Shown here: one piece after another, positions 34,731 to 44,930 of the stretch
Layout of the letters: the number at the start of each line of letters is the position of its first letter
How positions within the stretch are numbered: position 1 is the stretch's first letter
Source of the DNA: Verrucomicrobia bacterium Tous-C9LFEB
Lineage (GTDB): Bacteria; Verrucomicrobiota; Verrucomicrobiia; Methylacidiphilales; UBA1321
Direction: 5' to 3'
Assembly (NCBI GenBank): GCA_002304345.1
Contig: NEUU01000002.1
Span: 124,001-188,000 of the forward strand
DNA: 64,000 nt
Notes under the pieces: model-generated
The model's database searches: none
The model's input: the letters and a program-made list of their open reading frames with translations, nothing else
What the model was told of the DNA's origin: nothing
Position numbers and translations under genes: made by a program

Positions 34731-34755
34731 ATCGGGAGCAATGTGGTGTCTGCGA
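34731..34755. repeat. Degenerate copy of the REP-like hairpin
   Basis: ATCGGGAGCAATGTGGTGT matches the first 19 bases of the perfect hairpin at 42493-42521 apart from two transitions; its second arm is degraded (CTGCGAT). It lies in the 186-bp gap between two convergent genes. No gene is seen in that gap. Confidence 0.4.
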
Positions 34756-34842
34756 TAGCGAGAGCTGCCGTGAAGATTGACACACCCCGGCGCTTTGTGC
34801 GCGATACTTTAAAATGCTCTAAATATGGTTGCGCCGAGAAAA

Positions 34843-35976
34843 TCAGTCCCCTTGGGAGTGGAGGAAGGCGACGTTCAGCGGGCAGGTGACCCGCTTGCCG
34901 GACTTCGCAGTGAGGGTCACGGACTGGCTGTCGCGGGCGGGCTTGATCGTTTTCACGATGTCGAATCCGCGCGGAATGGCCGCGACGGCCATGATGTAAT
35001 TGATGGCGGTGGGACGTTTCGGATCGAGCTTGGCGTGGGTGGGAACTCCGGCGCGGTTCAGCTCATTGCGGCGAACGGACTCGGCCAGACCGTAATGGAA
35101 ATAGGAGCAGACTTCCTCCACGCCGATGGCGTGACGGTGACGTCCATTCCACGGGGCGTAGTGACGGCCGCCGTTCGACATCCAGAAGACGGTCGAGGGC
35201 AGGACGCGCGGATCTTTCAGCGCGAACCAGACATAGTTTTTTTCCGCCACGACGACGGCGGTCCAGCCGAAGGGTTGATTCGGGGCGGTGGCCATTAAAA
35301 CGAGATCTTCGTAGCCGGCGCGCGCGGGGTAGGTGGTGAGGTCGGCGAATTGGCCGTCGGTCTGCGGCACGCGATCAAGCGATTTGAATCGCGCACCGGG
35401 TTGCAGAATGGAGTAGCCGCCGTGCGCGGGGTATTCGAAGGGCTTGGGGCAGGTCGCGCCGAAGTGGAAGGGGCTGACGCTCACGCGGCCCGCGCCTTCG
35501 GATTCCAATTGCAGGATGGCGTGATGACCCAATGCCATCGGCCCGCGCATGCCGGAGATCACGTGTTGCTCGTAGACGGCGGTTTGTCCGTCGACCAGGG
35601 AGATGATTTTGTCCACGCGGCCGGGACGCACCGTGTTGTTCTGGGTGAGATGGAGCCGGTTCATCGTGGCGGAAAGTAATTTCCATTTCGCATTGGCGGT
35701 GTCGCCGTGGGCGGGGTGCTGCTCGCCGCGCCAAGGGGTGCCATTGCCACCGAAGGGCATGCAGAAAAAATCGCCGCGCAGGGAGCGCAGTATCGAGGGG
35801 GTGTTGGCCGGAAGTTTTTCCTCGGCCCACGGGGCCAGATCCATCGGGGAGATCCAACGGCGGCCGAGTCGAAAGCGGATCGGACCGAGGTGACCTCCTT
35901 GTTGGGTCAGGGCGGCGGTGACGGTGGCGGCGCCGAAGGTCCAGCTCTCTTGGCCGGCGATGGGGCGGGTTTTCAT
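34843..35976 (-). CDS. Hypothetical protein, possible mutarotase-like beta-sandwich
   Basis: 377 residues from ATG 35976; the in-frame start at 36021 adds a poor N-terminus. No signal peptide. Features: GGHLGPIRFRLG, DFFCMPFGGNGTPW, LHLTQNN, LGHHAILQLE, a run of aromatic and His residues (WMSNGGRHYAPWNGRHRHAIGVEE) and a Gly-poor C-terminus. The pattern of repeated beta strands and His-rich loops suggests a galactose-mutarotase-like fold, but I cannot name the family. The gene is divergent from the GntR-type regulator, with 165 bp between, so it may be a regulated sugar-metabolism gene. Confidence 0.6.
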   Translation of the reverse strand: MKTRPIAGQESWTFGAATVTAALTQQGGHLGPIRFRLGRRWISPMDLAPWAEEKLPANTPSILRSLRGDFFCMPFGGNGTPWRGEQHPAHGDTANAKWKLLSATMNRLHLTQNNTVRPGRVDKIISLVDGQTAVYEQHVISGMRGPMALGHHAILQLESEGAGRVSVSPFHFGATCPKPFEYPAHGGYSILQPGARFKSLDRVPQTDGQFADLTTYPARAGYEDLVLMATAPNQPFGWTAVVVAEKNYVWFALKDPRVLPSTVFWMSNGGRHYAPWNGRHRHAIGVEEVCSYFHYGLAESVRRNELNRAGVPTHAKLDPKRPTAINYIMAVAAIPRGFDIVKTIKPARDSQSVTLTAKSGKRVTCPLNVAFLHSQGD

Positions 35977-36141
35977 GAATGATGGAAGAGAAAAAGAGGT
36001 TTGATGCGGAAGCCAGCACACTCGTCCGCGTTTCGGACGTCAAGAAGAGTCCGACGGCGAGCGCAAGAAAGTGCGTGTGCCAACTATAGCGATTTAAGAT
36101 TTTAGTTGATTTCTATGCGATAATTCGATTATGTATGTTTT

Positions 36142-37257
36142 ATGGTCTTTTCAACTACTTTATCAAAGCCTGATCTGGTTTATAAAGAGATGGAAAACCG
36201 CATACTAAGCCAGAAATGGCCAATTAACAGTTTAATCCCGTCTGAAATGGAGCTTTGTCAGGAGTTCGACTGTGGTCGTTCGACCGTTGGCAAGGCGATT
36301 GACCGACTCGTCCACGAGGGTTTGGTGGAGCGGCGGCGGCGCAGCGGCACGCGGGTGATCAAGAATTCGGCACCCTCCACGGCTTCTGCGGCGCGGCTGA
36401 ATGCCTACGCGTTCATCTATCCCGGCGAGAGCGAAAAGCATGACGGCATCTGGCGCACGGTGAAGGGATTTCAATCCACGGCGCGGTCGCAACAGCGGCG
36501 GGTGATCACGTTGTCGGCGGAGAGCGACTACGAAAAAGAAGCAGAGAGTTTGCTCCGGCTGTTGGAGCTGGATGTGCAGGGCGCGGTGATTTATCCGCTG
36601 ATTGCCTCGCCGGACGAGCAGATTCGTTTCTGCAAGATGTTGCTCGAATCGAAGACTCCAATTGTGTTGGTGGATCTGATTTTGTCGGGCATGCATTGCC
36701 CCTCGGTGGTGGTGGATAATTTTCACGCGGGCTACACCATGACGCGCCACCTGCTCGACCAAGGGCTGACGCGCATCGGTTTCTTTGCCAATCACGCTTT
36801 CGCGACTTCGGTGCTGGACCGCTACAACGGTTATCTCTGGGCGCTCGAGGAAGCGGGACTGGCGACGACGGAGGCGTGGGTGATGCTCGAAGCCGATTGC
36901 CATTCCGATTACGCCCAGCCTTTGCGCGAACCCACGACGCAAGCCCGCGCTTATTTGCAACGTGCGGCGGGAATGGAAGGCGTCGTCTGCTCGCAGGATT
37001 TCATGGCGCACGGGCTGATGGGCGCCGCTGCCGAAATGGGATTGTCCGTCCCGTCGGATCTGAAAGTGACCGGCATTGATGATCTGGCGGTGCCGAGCGT
37101 CGGTCGGCCGGGATTGACTACTTATCACGTGCCCTTCGAGCAGATGGGCGCGAAGGCTTTTGAAATTTTGGACGCGCTCGTCAACAACCAGGCACGACCC
37201 TCAGTGCAAACCCGCGTGCGCGGGGAGATTGTAATCCGCGAAAGCAGCGTCGCCTGA
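36142..37257 (+). CDS. GntR-type winged-helix regulator with LacI-like sensor domain
   Basis: 371 residues. The N-terminal winged helix (about residues 9-75) reads LIPSEMELCQEFDCGRSTVGKAIDRLVHEGLVERRRRSGT. The C-terminal type 1 periplasmic-binding-like domain (about 90-365) resembles the arabinose repressor AraR of Bacillus: IDDLAVPSVGRPGLTTYHVP near the end. Such hybrids repress sugar genes and are released by the sugar. It is followed after 47 bp by a PEP-CTERM gene and stands divergent from the hypothetical gene at 34843, so it may control both sides. Confidence 0.92.
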   Translation: MVFSTTLSKPDLVYKEMENRILSQKWPINSLIPSEMELCQEFDCGRSTVGKAIDRLVHEGLVERRRRSGTRVIKNSAPSTASAARLNAYAFIYPGESEKHDGIWRTVKGFQSTARSQQRRVITLSAESDYEKEAESLLRLLELDVQGAVIYPLIASPDEQIRFCKMLLESKTPIVLVDLILSGMHCPSVVVDNFHAGYTMTRHLLDQGLTRIGFFANHAFATSVLDRYNGYLWALEEAGLATTEAWVMLEADCHSDYAQPLREPTTQARAYLQRAAGMEGVVCSQDFMAHGLMGAAAEMGLSVPSDLKVTGIDDLAVPSVGRPGLTTYHVPFEQMGAKAFEILDALVNNQARPSVQTRVRGEIVIRESSVA

Positions 37258-37304
37258 CTTTTTCCACTTCATCAACCCCAGCCGTATCCACCCTCCATCC
37301 TCCT

Positions 37305-38174
37305 ATGAAAACGACCATTCCTTCCCTGCCCGCCAAGTCCCTCTGGAAACGGCTGGCTCTTGTTTCCACCGCATGCTGCCTCCTGGCGGGTTCGCTCTCT
37401 GCCGCGACAATTTCCAGCGGCTTTGAGCCAACGACCAACGGCAATTACACCGCGGGCGGAGATGTCATCGGCAAACAGGATACGTCACTGGGCGGGACAT
37501 GGACCTCGATCTGGACGACGCCTCCCACGGGCGTCATCTTTTCTTCGCCGACCGGTCAAGCGGGATCGACTGCGCTGCGGATTGCCAGCGATGGAACGTC
37601 CGCCCGTGGCGCGAACCTTCAAGTCGCCAACGCCGCTTCGCTGCTCACGTCGACGTTTTCCTTCTCGCTGGCCATGAACGTGCAATCGTTGGGAACGCCC
37701 ACTTCGGGGCAACAGGTGCAGGTGCAATTTGGAGCCCAGACCTTCGGTAATAATTCCTCGTGGCTGAAGTTTGGCTATGACGGGGGAGCGAGCGGTAATC
37801 AAAATTACTATATTCAGGGCTGGAACGGGTCGTCTCTCACGTCGAAATATATATCGACGTCGAGTGTGACGGCTGGCTTGGGTGAGTGGGTGACGTTCAA
37901 CTTCACGGTCGATCCTTTCTCCCACACCTATACCAGTGCCACGATCACGGGCAGCAAGGGAACGCTGGCTTTTGACCTGACCGGATTGCAAATGGCGTGG
38001 GATGGAACGACGACTCCCTCGAATTATTTGAGTCTGGTGACGGGTGGTGGCGACGTGGTGACGGTCGATTTCGACAACGTCTCCATTTCCTCCATCCCGG
38101 AGCCGGCTGTTGCGGGATTGCTGATGGGCGGCCTCTTATTTGGGTTGGTTCGTCGTCGTCGCCATCTCGCGTAG
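37305..38174 (+). CDS. PEP-CTERM sorting domain protein (cluster 2)
   Basis: 289 residues. Signal peptide to about residue 33 (ALVSTACCLLAGSLSAA), a beta-rich LamG-like body and a C-terminal sorting signal: IPEPAVAGLLMGGLLFGLVRRRRHLA-type, i.e. a PEP motif, hydrophobic helix and Arg tail. PEP-CTERM proteins are processed by an exosortase and are often surface- or matrix-associated. The body shares the FE.T.NG.Y..G..I.GK.D.S.GG.W pattern with 50652 and 52568. No exosortase is encoded in this window. Confidence 0.88.
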   Translation: MKTTIPSLPAKSLWKRLALVSTACCLLAGSLSAATISSGFEPTTNGNYTAGGDVIGKQDTSLGGTWTSIWTTPPTGVIFSSPTGQAGSTALRIASDGTSARGANLQVANAASLLTSTFSFSLAMNVQSLGTPTSGQQVQVQFGAQTFGNNSSWLKFGYDGGASGNQNYYIQGWNGSSLTSKYISTSSVTAGLGEWVTFNFTVDPFSHTYTSATITGSKGTLAFDLTGLQMAWDGTTTPSNYLSLVTGGGDVVTVDFDNVSISSIPEPAVAGLLMGGLLFGLVRRRRHLA

Positions 38175-38228
38175 GGCTCGTGCTCGCCGCGTGCGAGCGA
38201 TCGTTTAATTTTCGGGTGAAAGATTGTC

Positions 38229-40499
38229 ATGTTGATTTCCATTCTCCGTCGCCGTGTTCGTTTTCTTGCGAGCGTTTTATGGCTCGGCTGCGGGTTTGTC
38301 TCCGTGCAGGCCGCGCCGGAATGGTCGCCTTCTGCGACGGAAGGATGGAAGCCGGTCGTGCTCGAGGACTTGCTGGTCAAGGAAGGGAGCGCACTCGATT
38401 TTTCCAATCTGGTCGAGCCCGGTCCGGCCGGAAAGCATGGAAAGCTGCAGATCAACGCGGCGGGTCAATTCGTCTTTGAAAAGCAGCCGGGCAAGCCGGT
38501 GCGCTTTTTCTCCTGCTCGAACCCGATGGAATATTGGGCTCCCGAGACTCCGGAGGAGATCGCCGAGTACGCGAAGCAGGTGCGGCTCGCGGGCTACAAT
38601 TGTTTCCGCGCGCATTATCTCGATCTGATGCTGATGATCGACACCGATACCGATCACGTGCCGAATCCGAAGCAGTTCCAGCGCTGGGATCTGCTCGCGG
38701 CGGAATTGAAGAAGCAGGGGGTGTATCTCTATGTGGATATTTCCTCGATCTGGTATTCTTACTACGGCAACAAGGTGCGCGGAAAAGCGTGGGGACCCGA
38801 AGGCCGGAAGGTGAATCTCACCGGGCGGATGTACTGGGAACCGGCGGCGCGCGAGCATTGGGCCAAGGGCGCGCGGCTGTTGCTGGAGCATGTGAATCCT
38901 TACACGGGGCTGGCGCTCAAGGATGATCCGCAAGTGATCATTTTCGGTCTGCGCAACGAGGCGGGCATTCATTTTTCGCTCACGCACTATAACAAGAATC
39001 GCGAGCAGGAGTCGGGTTTGATCGGTCCTTTCCGCACGTGGCTGCAGAAACGCTACCAGACGATCGAGGCCTTGAATAAAGCGTGGCGTGTCACCACGCC
39101 GTACACGGATTTCGAAGCGATTCCGTTCCCGGCCCGCGAAGGGGTCGCCCCGGCGACGGCCGATTTACAGCGATTCATTGTCGACACCGAGCTGGAGCTG
39201 TTGACGTGGATGAAGGGCGAGATTCAAAAAATCGGCACCCATGCGCTGATCCAGGATTACAACGTCGGCGTAGCCTTCGGGAATAATCTGACCCGTTCCG
39301 CTCTGCCGATGGTGGAGACGCATTCTTACCACGATCATCCGTCGGCTTATATCAACGCAGGCTCCACGATGGCGAACGAAAGCGCCGCGTCCATGGGCAT
39401 GGCCTATGTCTCGTGGGCGAATGAAGTGCAGCAACTGGACCGCCCCTTCATTGTCACTGAGTGGGGTTATCCGTACTGGAATCAATGGCGGTATGAAGCG
39501 GGCTTGTCCGCTCCCGCGTACGGAGCCCTGCAAGGTTGGCAGATGCTGAATCATTCGCACGAGCCGATTCATCTGCAGGCGAAGACGACGTTGCGGCCGT
39601 TCAAGATTCCGCATGACCCGCCTGAAAAAATCGCGGAACGCATGGCGGTCTTGCTTTTCGCGCGGGGCGACGTGTCGCCCTCGACGCACACGGTGGAGGT
39701 GAAGATTGATCCCGAGGGCGTTTTCTCCCGCTGGGGCGGCGATGGCTACATGCCTCCGGCGATCCGACGGCTCACGCTGCTGCTGCACTCCGGCATTCGC
39801 GTGGTGAGTTTTTCCTCCTCATTAACCGGAGCCCCGATTCAGGTGGACGCGTCGTTGCGGATTCATCCCACAGCACAGGCACTCGTTTGGGAAAGCGATC
39901 CCGAGGCGAAGGAAACGCCGGACGTGGTGGCCATGGTGGAGGCGCTGAGGAAACGGAAGTTGCTTCCCGCGTCGAATCGCACTGACGCTGCCGCGGGAAT
40001 TTTCCAGAGCGACACGGGGCAGCTCACGCTCGATACGGCGCGAAAGATCATGACTGTCGACACACCGCGCAGTCAGGCGGCGGCGCTTCCGACGGGCAGC
40101 GCCCCGGTCAAATTGAAGGATGTGGACATCACCAATCAGGGTGAGTCAGCGAGCTTCTTTGTCGGATCGCTCGATGCGGTGCCGTTGGTTGAGAGTAAAC
40201 GCCTGTTGATCTTGAGCGTGGGCGACGCGATCAACAGCGGTGCGGTTTTCACCGACAAGAATCGCAAGGTGCTCAAGGAACTGGGGTCCTTTCCGATTCT
40301 CGCGAAATCGATCCGGGCCGAGATCGTGCTGCGGCGTCCCCTGGCGAAGAATGCGAAGGTGCGGCTCTGGGCACTCGCGTTCAATGGCGATCGGATCAAG
40401 GAAGTGCCGGTGCAAGTCGCGCCGGATCAAATCAAAATCCAATTGAACACAACGGAAGAGCCCCATCCGATTTTTCAATACGAGCTGGTCGTGGAGTGA
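38229..40499 (+). CDS. Secreted clan GH-A glycoside hydrolase (cluster 2, short form)
   Basis: 756 residues with a signal peptide ([20 protein letters not shown] to about residue 29). Barrel motifs are as in the two larger paralogues: acid/base Glu243 in [10 protein letters not shown], nucleophile Glu411 in [16 protein letters not shown] before it, and a C-terminal beta region. It lacks the roughly 210-residue N-terminal beta domain of 15175-18084 and 47659-50538, beginning directly at the segment equivalent to their WKP..SDLEVKAG region. It lies between a PEP-CTERM gene and a pseudopilin gene only 4 bp downstream. Substrate unknown. Confidence 0.82.
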   Translation: MLISILRRRVRFLASVLWLGCGFVSVQAAPEWSPSATEGWKPVVLEDLLVKEGSALDFSNLVEPGPAGKHGKLQINAAGQFVFEKQPGKPVRFFSCSNPMEYWAPETPEEIAEYAKQVRLAGYNCFRAHYLDLMLMIDTDTDHVPNPKQFQRWDLLAAELKKQGVYLYVDISSIWYSYYGNKVRGKAWGPEGRKVNLTGRMYWEPAAREHWAKGARLLLEHVNPYTGLALKDDPQVIIFGLRNEAGIHFSLTHYNKNREQESGLIGPFRTWLQKRYQTIEALNKAWRVTTPYTDFEAIPFPAREGVAPATADLQRFIVDTELELLTWMKGEIQKIGTHALIQDYNVGVAFGNNLTRSALPMVETHSYHDHPSAYINAGSTMANESAASMGMAYVSWANEVQQLDRPFIVTEWGYPYWNQWRYEAGLSAPAYGALQGWQMLNHSHEPIHLQAKTTLRPFKIPHDPPEKIAERMAVLLFARGDVSPSTHTVEVKIDPEGVFSRWGGDGYMPPAIRRLTLLLHSGIRVVSFSSSLTGAPIQVDASLRIHPTAQALVWESDPEAKETPDVVAMVEALRKRKLLPASNRTDAAAGIFQSDTGQLTLDTARKIMTVDTPRSQAAALPTGSAPVKLKDVDITNQGESASFFVGSLDAVPLVESKRLLILSVGDAINSGAVFTDKNRKVLKELGSFPILAKSIRAEIVLRRPLAKNAKVRLWALAFNGDRIKEVPVQVAPDQIKIQLNTTEEPHPIFQYELVVE

Positions 40500-40503
40500 T
40501 GTC

Positions 40504-41136
40504 ATGAATGAGATTGCCAGCCGAAAAAATAGGAATGCCTTCACGTTGACCGAATTGCTGGTGGTCGTCGCGATCATCGGGGGTCTGATGGCCTTGCTCC
40601 TGCCCATGATGAAGAAGGCGATGGAGATGACGCGGCAGACGAAATGCGCCTCCAATCTGAAGCAAATCGGGGTGGCCATGAATTTGTTCGCCAGCGACAA
40701 CAACGAGCGTTATCCCGCCGCGTTTGGCGACAGCATGAACACGGTGAACCTGACCTGGATGTGGCAGCTCAAGAGTTATCTGGGGTTGCCGGAAAATTCC
40801 ATGGGAATGTCGCCCCTGCCGCGCGCGGCGGGAGTCCTCATCTGCCCCTCGCTGAAGCAGGTGACCGTGCGCGATGCGTCCTACGCCGAGAATAATTTCA
40901 TGACGTCGAACTCCGGGCGAATCTGGCGTTACAGCCGACTGACGATTCCGCAGTCCACCACGATTATCATCGCTGAGATTTCCGCTAACGCCGACGCCTA
41001 TTCGCCGATCAGCGGTGGTCCCGTCACCCGACGTCATCCCGGTCCCTCCGCCAATTATCTTTTTGCGGATAGCCATGTGGAGACTTTCAAGGAACTCATC
41101 CCCGCGAGCGACAAGCGGTGGGAGCCCGATCTGTAG
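40504..41136 (+). CDS. Pseudopilin-like protein (cluster 2)
   Basis: 210 residues. Prepilin-like N-terminus [20 protein letters not shown] from residue 11; then [16 protein letters not shown] and a C-terminal [18 protein letters not shown] block. It is closely related to 9773-10378 (same CxSNLx[12 protein letters not shown] and SANxLF blocks); the DG of relatives is replaced by DS here. It starts 4 bp after the GH stop codon, so it is cotranscribed and probably coupled. Role unknown; perhaps a surface or secretion pseudopilin working with the hydrolase. Confidence 0.88.
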   Translation: MNEIASRKNRNAFTLTELLVVVAIIGGLMALLLPMMKKAMEMTRQTKCASNLKQIGVAMNLFASDNNERYPAAFGDSMNTVNLTWMWQLKSYLGLPENSMGMSPLPRAAGVLICPSLKQVTVRDASYAENNFMTSNSGRIWRYSRLTIPQSTTIIIAEISANADAYSPISGGPVTRRHPGPSANYLFADSHVETFKELIPASDKRWEPDL

Positions 41137-41157
41137 AAGCGAAGTGAGAGAACACCC

Positions 41158-42459
41158 ATGCAAGGAAGTCGTATTATGTGGCTGAGTTTGCTCTGCCTGC
41201 TGCAAGTTTCGGCGAGTGGCGCAAAGGAAATTCCCCGCGACGTGGAGGCGTTGCACGAGGATAACTGGAAGCGGTTCGTTTATCCCAATGGCCTCGTGCT
41301 CGACTATGTGCCCGAAGGGGGCGAGAAGGGTTTTCCAACCGCCGAGGAATGCGCCGAGGGAAAGCCCAACGCCGTCTCGTGGTGGGCTCCTGTTGAGAAC
41401 GGTGCTTTTTTTACCGGCCTGTATCTGGATGGTATTTGCCGTCGGTGGCAGCTGACGAATGCCGCCGAGGACAAAGCCAAGGCGCAGCGTTTGGTTTCGG
41501 GATTGATGCAATGCGCGTCGGTGGGAAATACTCCGGGCTTTGTCGCGCGTTTCGTCCTCGCGGACGGACGCAGTCATTACGGGTTGGGTTCGGACGATCA
41601 AACCGGGCCGTGGTTTTACGGTCTCTGGTGCTACGTCCGGTCCGGCATGGCCGATGAGGCGGAGAAGGAACGTGTGACGGCGAAACTGGTGGAAGTGGCC
41701 ACCGCCTTGAAATCCAATCGGTGGTTGTTACCCTGCAGTCCGGTGGGCGAGTTGCCGCCGGGACAATTTCGCGGTGGCTTCGGTGGCGCGGATTACCGTG
41801 CGGCGAGCCGGTTGCTATTTGTGACGCGGGCGTTGTTTGAGCTTACCGGCGACGAGCGCTGGCGGCAGGAATATGACAAGGTACGGGAGGAAAAACCGCC
41901 GGGCAGCGACAAGACCCGATTGCAAATCGTGGGCGAAGCCATGGCGGGCGACTTTGCCCAGTTGCCCATGTTGTCGAAGCAGCAGTTGTGGATTTTCATT
42001 AATTCGCAGGCGATGATCCGGGATTTGTACGATCTGGAAAGCGATCCGGTTGTTCGTGGAATTTATTTGCAGGCACTCCAATCCAATGCGCGAACGGTGC
42101 TGCCGCAACTGGCGGAGAATGCCCTGGCGACGGATTGGACATCGGTACCGTTCAATGCCGACTGGCGGGCGCTGAATGAGATTTGGACGGCTCAAAAAAG
42201 TTCGGACGAAGCGACGCAACTGGCGCAAAAACAATTCAAGCTTTGGAACAACAAGGGGCGCACTCTGGAAATCAAATCGCTACGGGAACCGGTTTGCGCG
42301 GCGTGGATTATCTTTCTCACTCCCAAGGAAGGCGGCGTGGACGGCAATGTGGCGGAAATCTTCCAGCGACTCGTGCGACGCACCGATTGGAAGAGTGTGT
42401 CCTCGTCGTTTGGTGTTTTTGCCGAGGCGGCCTGGTACCGGATGCAAGCTCGCGAATGA
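41158..42459 (+). CDS. Hypothetical secreted protein, possible alpha/alpha-barrel
   Basis: 433 residues with a signal peptide (MWLSLLCLLQVSASGAKEI within the first 25). Rich in helices and Trp: PNGLVLDYVPEGG, SWWAPVENGAFFTGLYLDG, GSDDQTGPWFYGLWCYVRSG, and RAASRLLFVTRALFELTGD. The pattern of WAPxENGxFF and repeated helices suggests an (alpha/alpha)6-barrel like those of GH88/GH105 or GH127 proteins, but I see no diagnostic catalytic pair. It follows the pseudopilin by 21 bp in the cluster 2 operon. Confidence 0.65.
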   Translation: MQGSRIMWLSLLCLLQVSASGAKEIPRDVEALHEDNWKRFVYPNGLVLDYVPEGGEKGFPTAEECAEGKPNAVSWWAPVENGAFFTGLYLDGICRRWQLTNAAEDKAKAQRLVSGLMQCASVGNTPGFVARFVLADGRSHYGLGSDDQTGPWFYGLWCYVRSGMADEAEKERVTAKLVEVATALKSNRWLLPCSPVGELPPGQFRGGFGGADYRAASRLLFVTRALFELTGDERWRQEYDKVREEKPPGSDKTRLQIVGEAMAGDFAQLPMLSKQQLWIFINSQAMIRDLYDLESDPVVRGIYLQALQSNARTVLPQLAENALATDWTSVPFNADWRALNEIWTAQKSSDEATQLAQKQFKLWNNKGRTLEIKSLREPVCAAWIIFLTPKEGGVDGNVAEIFQRLVRRTDWKSVSSSFGVFAEAAWYRMQARE

Positions 42460-42492
42460 AGCGAGCTTCGGGGTGTTACGTAGCTGTAGCTT

Positions 42493-42521
42493 ATCGGGAG
42501 CAACGCGGTGTTGCTCCCGAT
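42493..42521. repeat. Perfect REP-like hairpin between convergent genes
   Basis: ATCGGGAGCAAC (42493-42504) pairs perfectly over 12 bp with GTTGCTCCCGAT (42510-42521) across loop GCGGT. It lies between convergent genes ending at 42459 and 42575 and could be a bidirectional terminator, although no T-run follows. A degenerate copy is at 34731, which suggests a dispersed repeat. Confidence 0.55.
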
Positions 42522-42574
42522 CCTTTGCGGCTAACTCAATCGAACAATCTCTCGCTTCGAGCAGAAAGCGGAAG

Positions 42575-44860
42575 TCACACTTTCAACGTCAACTCGTGCC
42601 GTCCCGGCTTCAATTCCTGTGCGGAACCGTAGCCAGCGGGAGGCAGAAGCGTGGCGCTCGTTCCGGCGGGAACCGTCACAGCCACCTTCAAAGCCGACTC
42701 CGCTTTTTCCCAACGAATGCTCACCAGCCCGTGCGCGGTTTCCAGCGACGCCTCCGCCCACGTGATCGTGCCGCCGGGACGCGGACGGAAAATAATGTGC
42801 TGATAGCCCGGCTGTGCAGGATCGAGCTCCAGACCGGCGACGGACCGATACATCCATGCACCGACCGCACCATAGGCATAGTGATTGTAGGAATTCATCC
42901 CCTTGTCCTGCGGCCCCTTTTCAGGAGTCCAACCATCCCACCGCTCCCAAATCGTCGTCGCTCCGTTTTTCACCGGGAACAACCACGAGGGGAAAGTTTC
43001 CTGTTCCAGTAATTTGTAGGCGGTATCGAGGTAGCCGTTTTCTTCCAGCACTTCGAGCAGGTACGGCGTACCGACAAATCCAGTGGCGAGATGAAATCCC
43101 CGCTTCTCCACATCGCGGGCCAATTTCTGCGCGAGCAACTTCCGCTGCTCGGCATTGGCCACGAGACCAAAATGCAGCGCAAGCACGGCGGCGGTCTGTG
43201 TACCGGAAGCAATCAATCCATCCGGGGTGAGATAGCGGCGTTGAAACACCTCCGCGATTTCCGCGCGCCGCTGGCTGTACTTCGCTGCATCCGCCTTATG
43301 GCCCAGGACCGTGGCAATCTTCTCCATCAAGCCCGCATCATAGGCATAGAAGGCCGTGCCGATGAGATCCTTCGGCGTGCCGCCGTCCACCTTGCCACTG
43401 CCGTCGAGCGCGAGCCAATCGCCGTAGCCGCCCCACTTGTCGACTTCGTGGTGACAGCGGATGAGCCCCTTGCATTTCTCGCGACCGAGGAAGTCGAAGT
43501 AGCGCTGCATCGATTCGTAATGATCGGCAAGAATCTGTTTGTCGCCGTAGCAAAGGTAAATCGTCCACGGACAAATGATCGCCGCGTCGGACCATGCCGG
43601 ACCGCCATCGCCCTCGCCGGTAAAATTCTTTTCCGGAATCACCGACGGCACCGCACCGCCCGGCCCTTGCGCATCGCGGATATCGCGCACCCACTTGCGG
43701 AAGAATTCCTGCACGTTCATGTTGAACGCCGCCGTGCGGACAAAGACCTGCGCATCCCCCGTCCAGCCGAGCCGCTCATCGCGCTGCGGACAATCGGTGG
43801 GCACTTCGAGGAAATTACTTTTCTGTCCCCACACGATGTTGTGCTGGAGCTGATTCAACAGTTCGTTCGAACAGCGGAACGTGCCTGTCGGTTTCGTGTC
43901 GGAATGCAGCACCACGCCGGTCACCTCGATCTGGTGCGAGTCGGTCAGCCCATGCACCTCGACGTAACGGAAGCCGTGAAAAGTAAAGCGCGGCTCCCAG
44001 ATTTCCTGCCCCGCGCCTTTGCACACGTAGTAATCCGTCGCGCGTGCGCCGCGCAAATTCTCAATGTAGGGATCGCCATTCGGCTCCAGAATTTCCGAGA
44101 AGCGCAAACGCACCAACGTGCCACGCGGAGCGGTGACCGCAATCCGCACCCGTCCCGCAAAATTCTGACCCATGTCGAAAATCCGCCGGGCCTGATTCCA
44201 ATCCTGCCTCAGGCTCATCGACTTCGCAGTGATCTCCCCGATCCGGCGCACGGGCGGTCCGAGACGTTCCGCGATTTCCACGGCCGGATCAATCGCCTCC
44301 ACCACCACCGGCAACCAGGAATGATCGTCATACCCCGCTTGCGACCACGCGCCCAATTCCAGACGCGCATCATAGGTCTCGCCCATGAGCATGTCGCTTT
44401 CGCAAATCGGTCCGGTCGTTGTCTTCCAACTCGCATCAGTCGACACCGTGACGGTGGACCCGTCGGCTAGAGTCACGACCAGCTCGGCCAAAAATTTGGG
44501 ACGGTCGCCGTAGACTTGACGGTTGCGCCACGCGAGGAAACCGCAATACCACCCATCACCCAGAATCGCACCGAACACATTCTCGCCTGCGTGCAGCAGC
44601 GACGTCACATCATGCGTGCGCGCCATGACCCGCTTGCTGTAATCGGTCCAGCCGGGAGCGAGAATCTCGTCCCCCACGCGCTGGCCATTGAGTTCAACTT
44701 CGTAGAAACCCAGCGCGGTGACGGTCAATCGGGCGGACTTCACCGGCTGATCCAGCCGGAAGGGTTTGCGCACATAAGGAGCCGGAGTGCCCGTGCGTGG
44801 ACTCCCAACCAGGTGCGAGGAAATCCAGGAAGCAAGCGGAGAGAACAAGGAGGAATTCAT
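42575..44860 (-). CDS. GH78 alpha-L-rhamnosidase
   Basis: 761 residues from ATG 44860; a TTG at 44878 is also in frame. Domains in order: N-terminal beta-sandwich (YEVELNGQRVGDEILAPGWT, GDGWYCGFLAW), concanavalin-like domain, (alpha/alpha)6 barrel with the GH78 motif CPQRDERLGWTGDAQVF (Asp and Glu near residues 361-362), WDGWTPEKG with the preceding IWERW Glu, and a C-terminal beta domain (QPGYQHIIFRPRPGG). GH78 enzymes release terminal alpha-L-rhamnose from pectin and plant glycosides. No signal peptide, so probably cytoplasmic. An AraC-type regulator is divergent, as in rhamnose systems. Confidence 0.95.
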   Translation of the reverse strand: MNSSLFSPLASWISSHLVGSPRTGTPAPYVRKPFRLDQPVKSARLTVTALGFYEVELNGQRVGDEILAPGWTDYSKRVMARTHDVTSLLHAGENVFGAILGDGWYCGFLAWRNRQVYGDRPKFLAELVVTLADGSTVTVSTDASWKTTTGPICESDMLMGETYDARLELGAWSQAGYDDHSWLPVVVEAIDPAVEIAERLGPPVRRIGEITAKSMSLRQDWNQARRIFDMGQNFAGRVRIAVTAPRGTLVRLRFSEILEPNGDPYIENLRGARATDYYVCKGAGQEIWEPRFTFHGFRYVEVHGLTDSHQIEVTGVVLHSDTKPTGTFRCSNELLNQLQHNIVWGQKSNFLEVPTDCPQRDERLGWTGDAQVFVRTAAFNMNVQEFFRKWVRDIRDAQGPGGAVPSVIPEKNFTGEGDGGPAWSDAAIICPWTIYLCYGDKQILADHYESMQRYFDFLGREKCKGLIRCHHEVDKWGGYGDWLALDGSGKVDGGTPKDLIGTAFYAYDAGLMEKIATVLGHKADAAKYSQRRAEIAEVFQRRYLTPDGLIASGTQTAAVLALHFGLVANAEQRKLLAQKLARDVEKRGFHLATGFVGTPYLLEVLEENGYLDTAYKLLEQETFPSWLFPVKNGATTIWERWDGWTPEKGPQDKGMNSYNHYAYGAVGAWMYRSVAGLELDPAQPGYQHIIFRPRPGGTITWAEASLETAHGLVSIRWEKAESALKVAVTVPAGTSATLLPPAGYGSAQELKPGRHELTLKV

Positions 44861-44930
44861 GTCGTCATCGTATGACAACCCGGCTCAGGAATACCTTGAA
44901 AATTACGCCAATTACTAGCAAGATCGCGCC

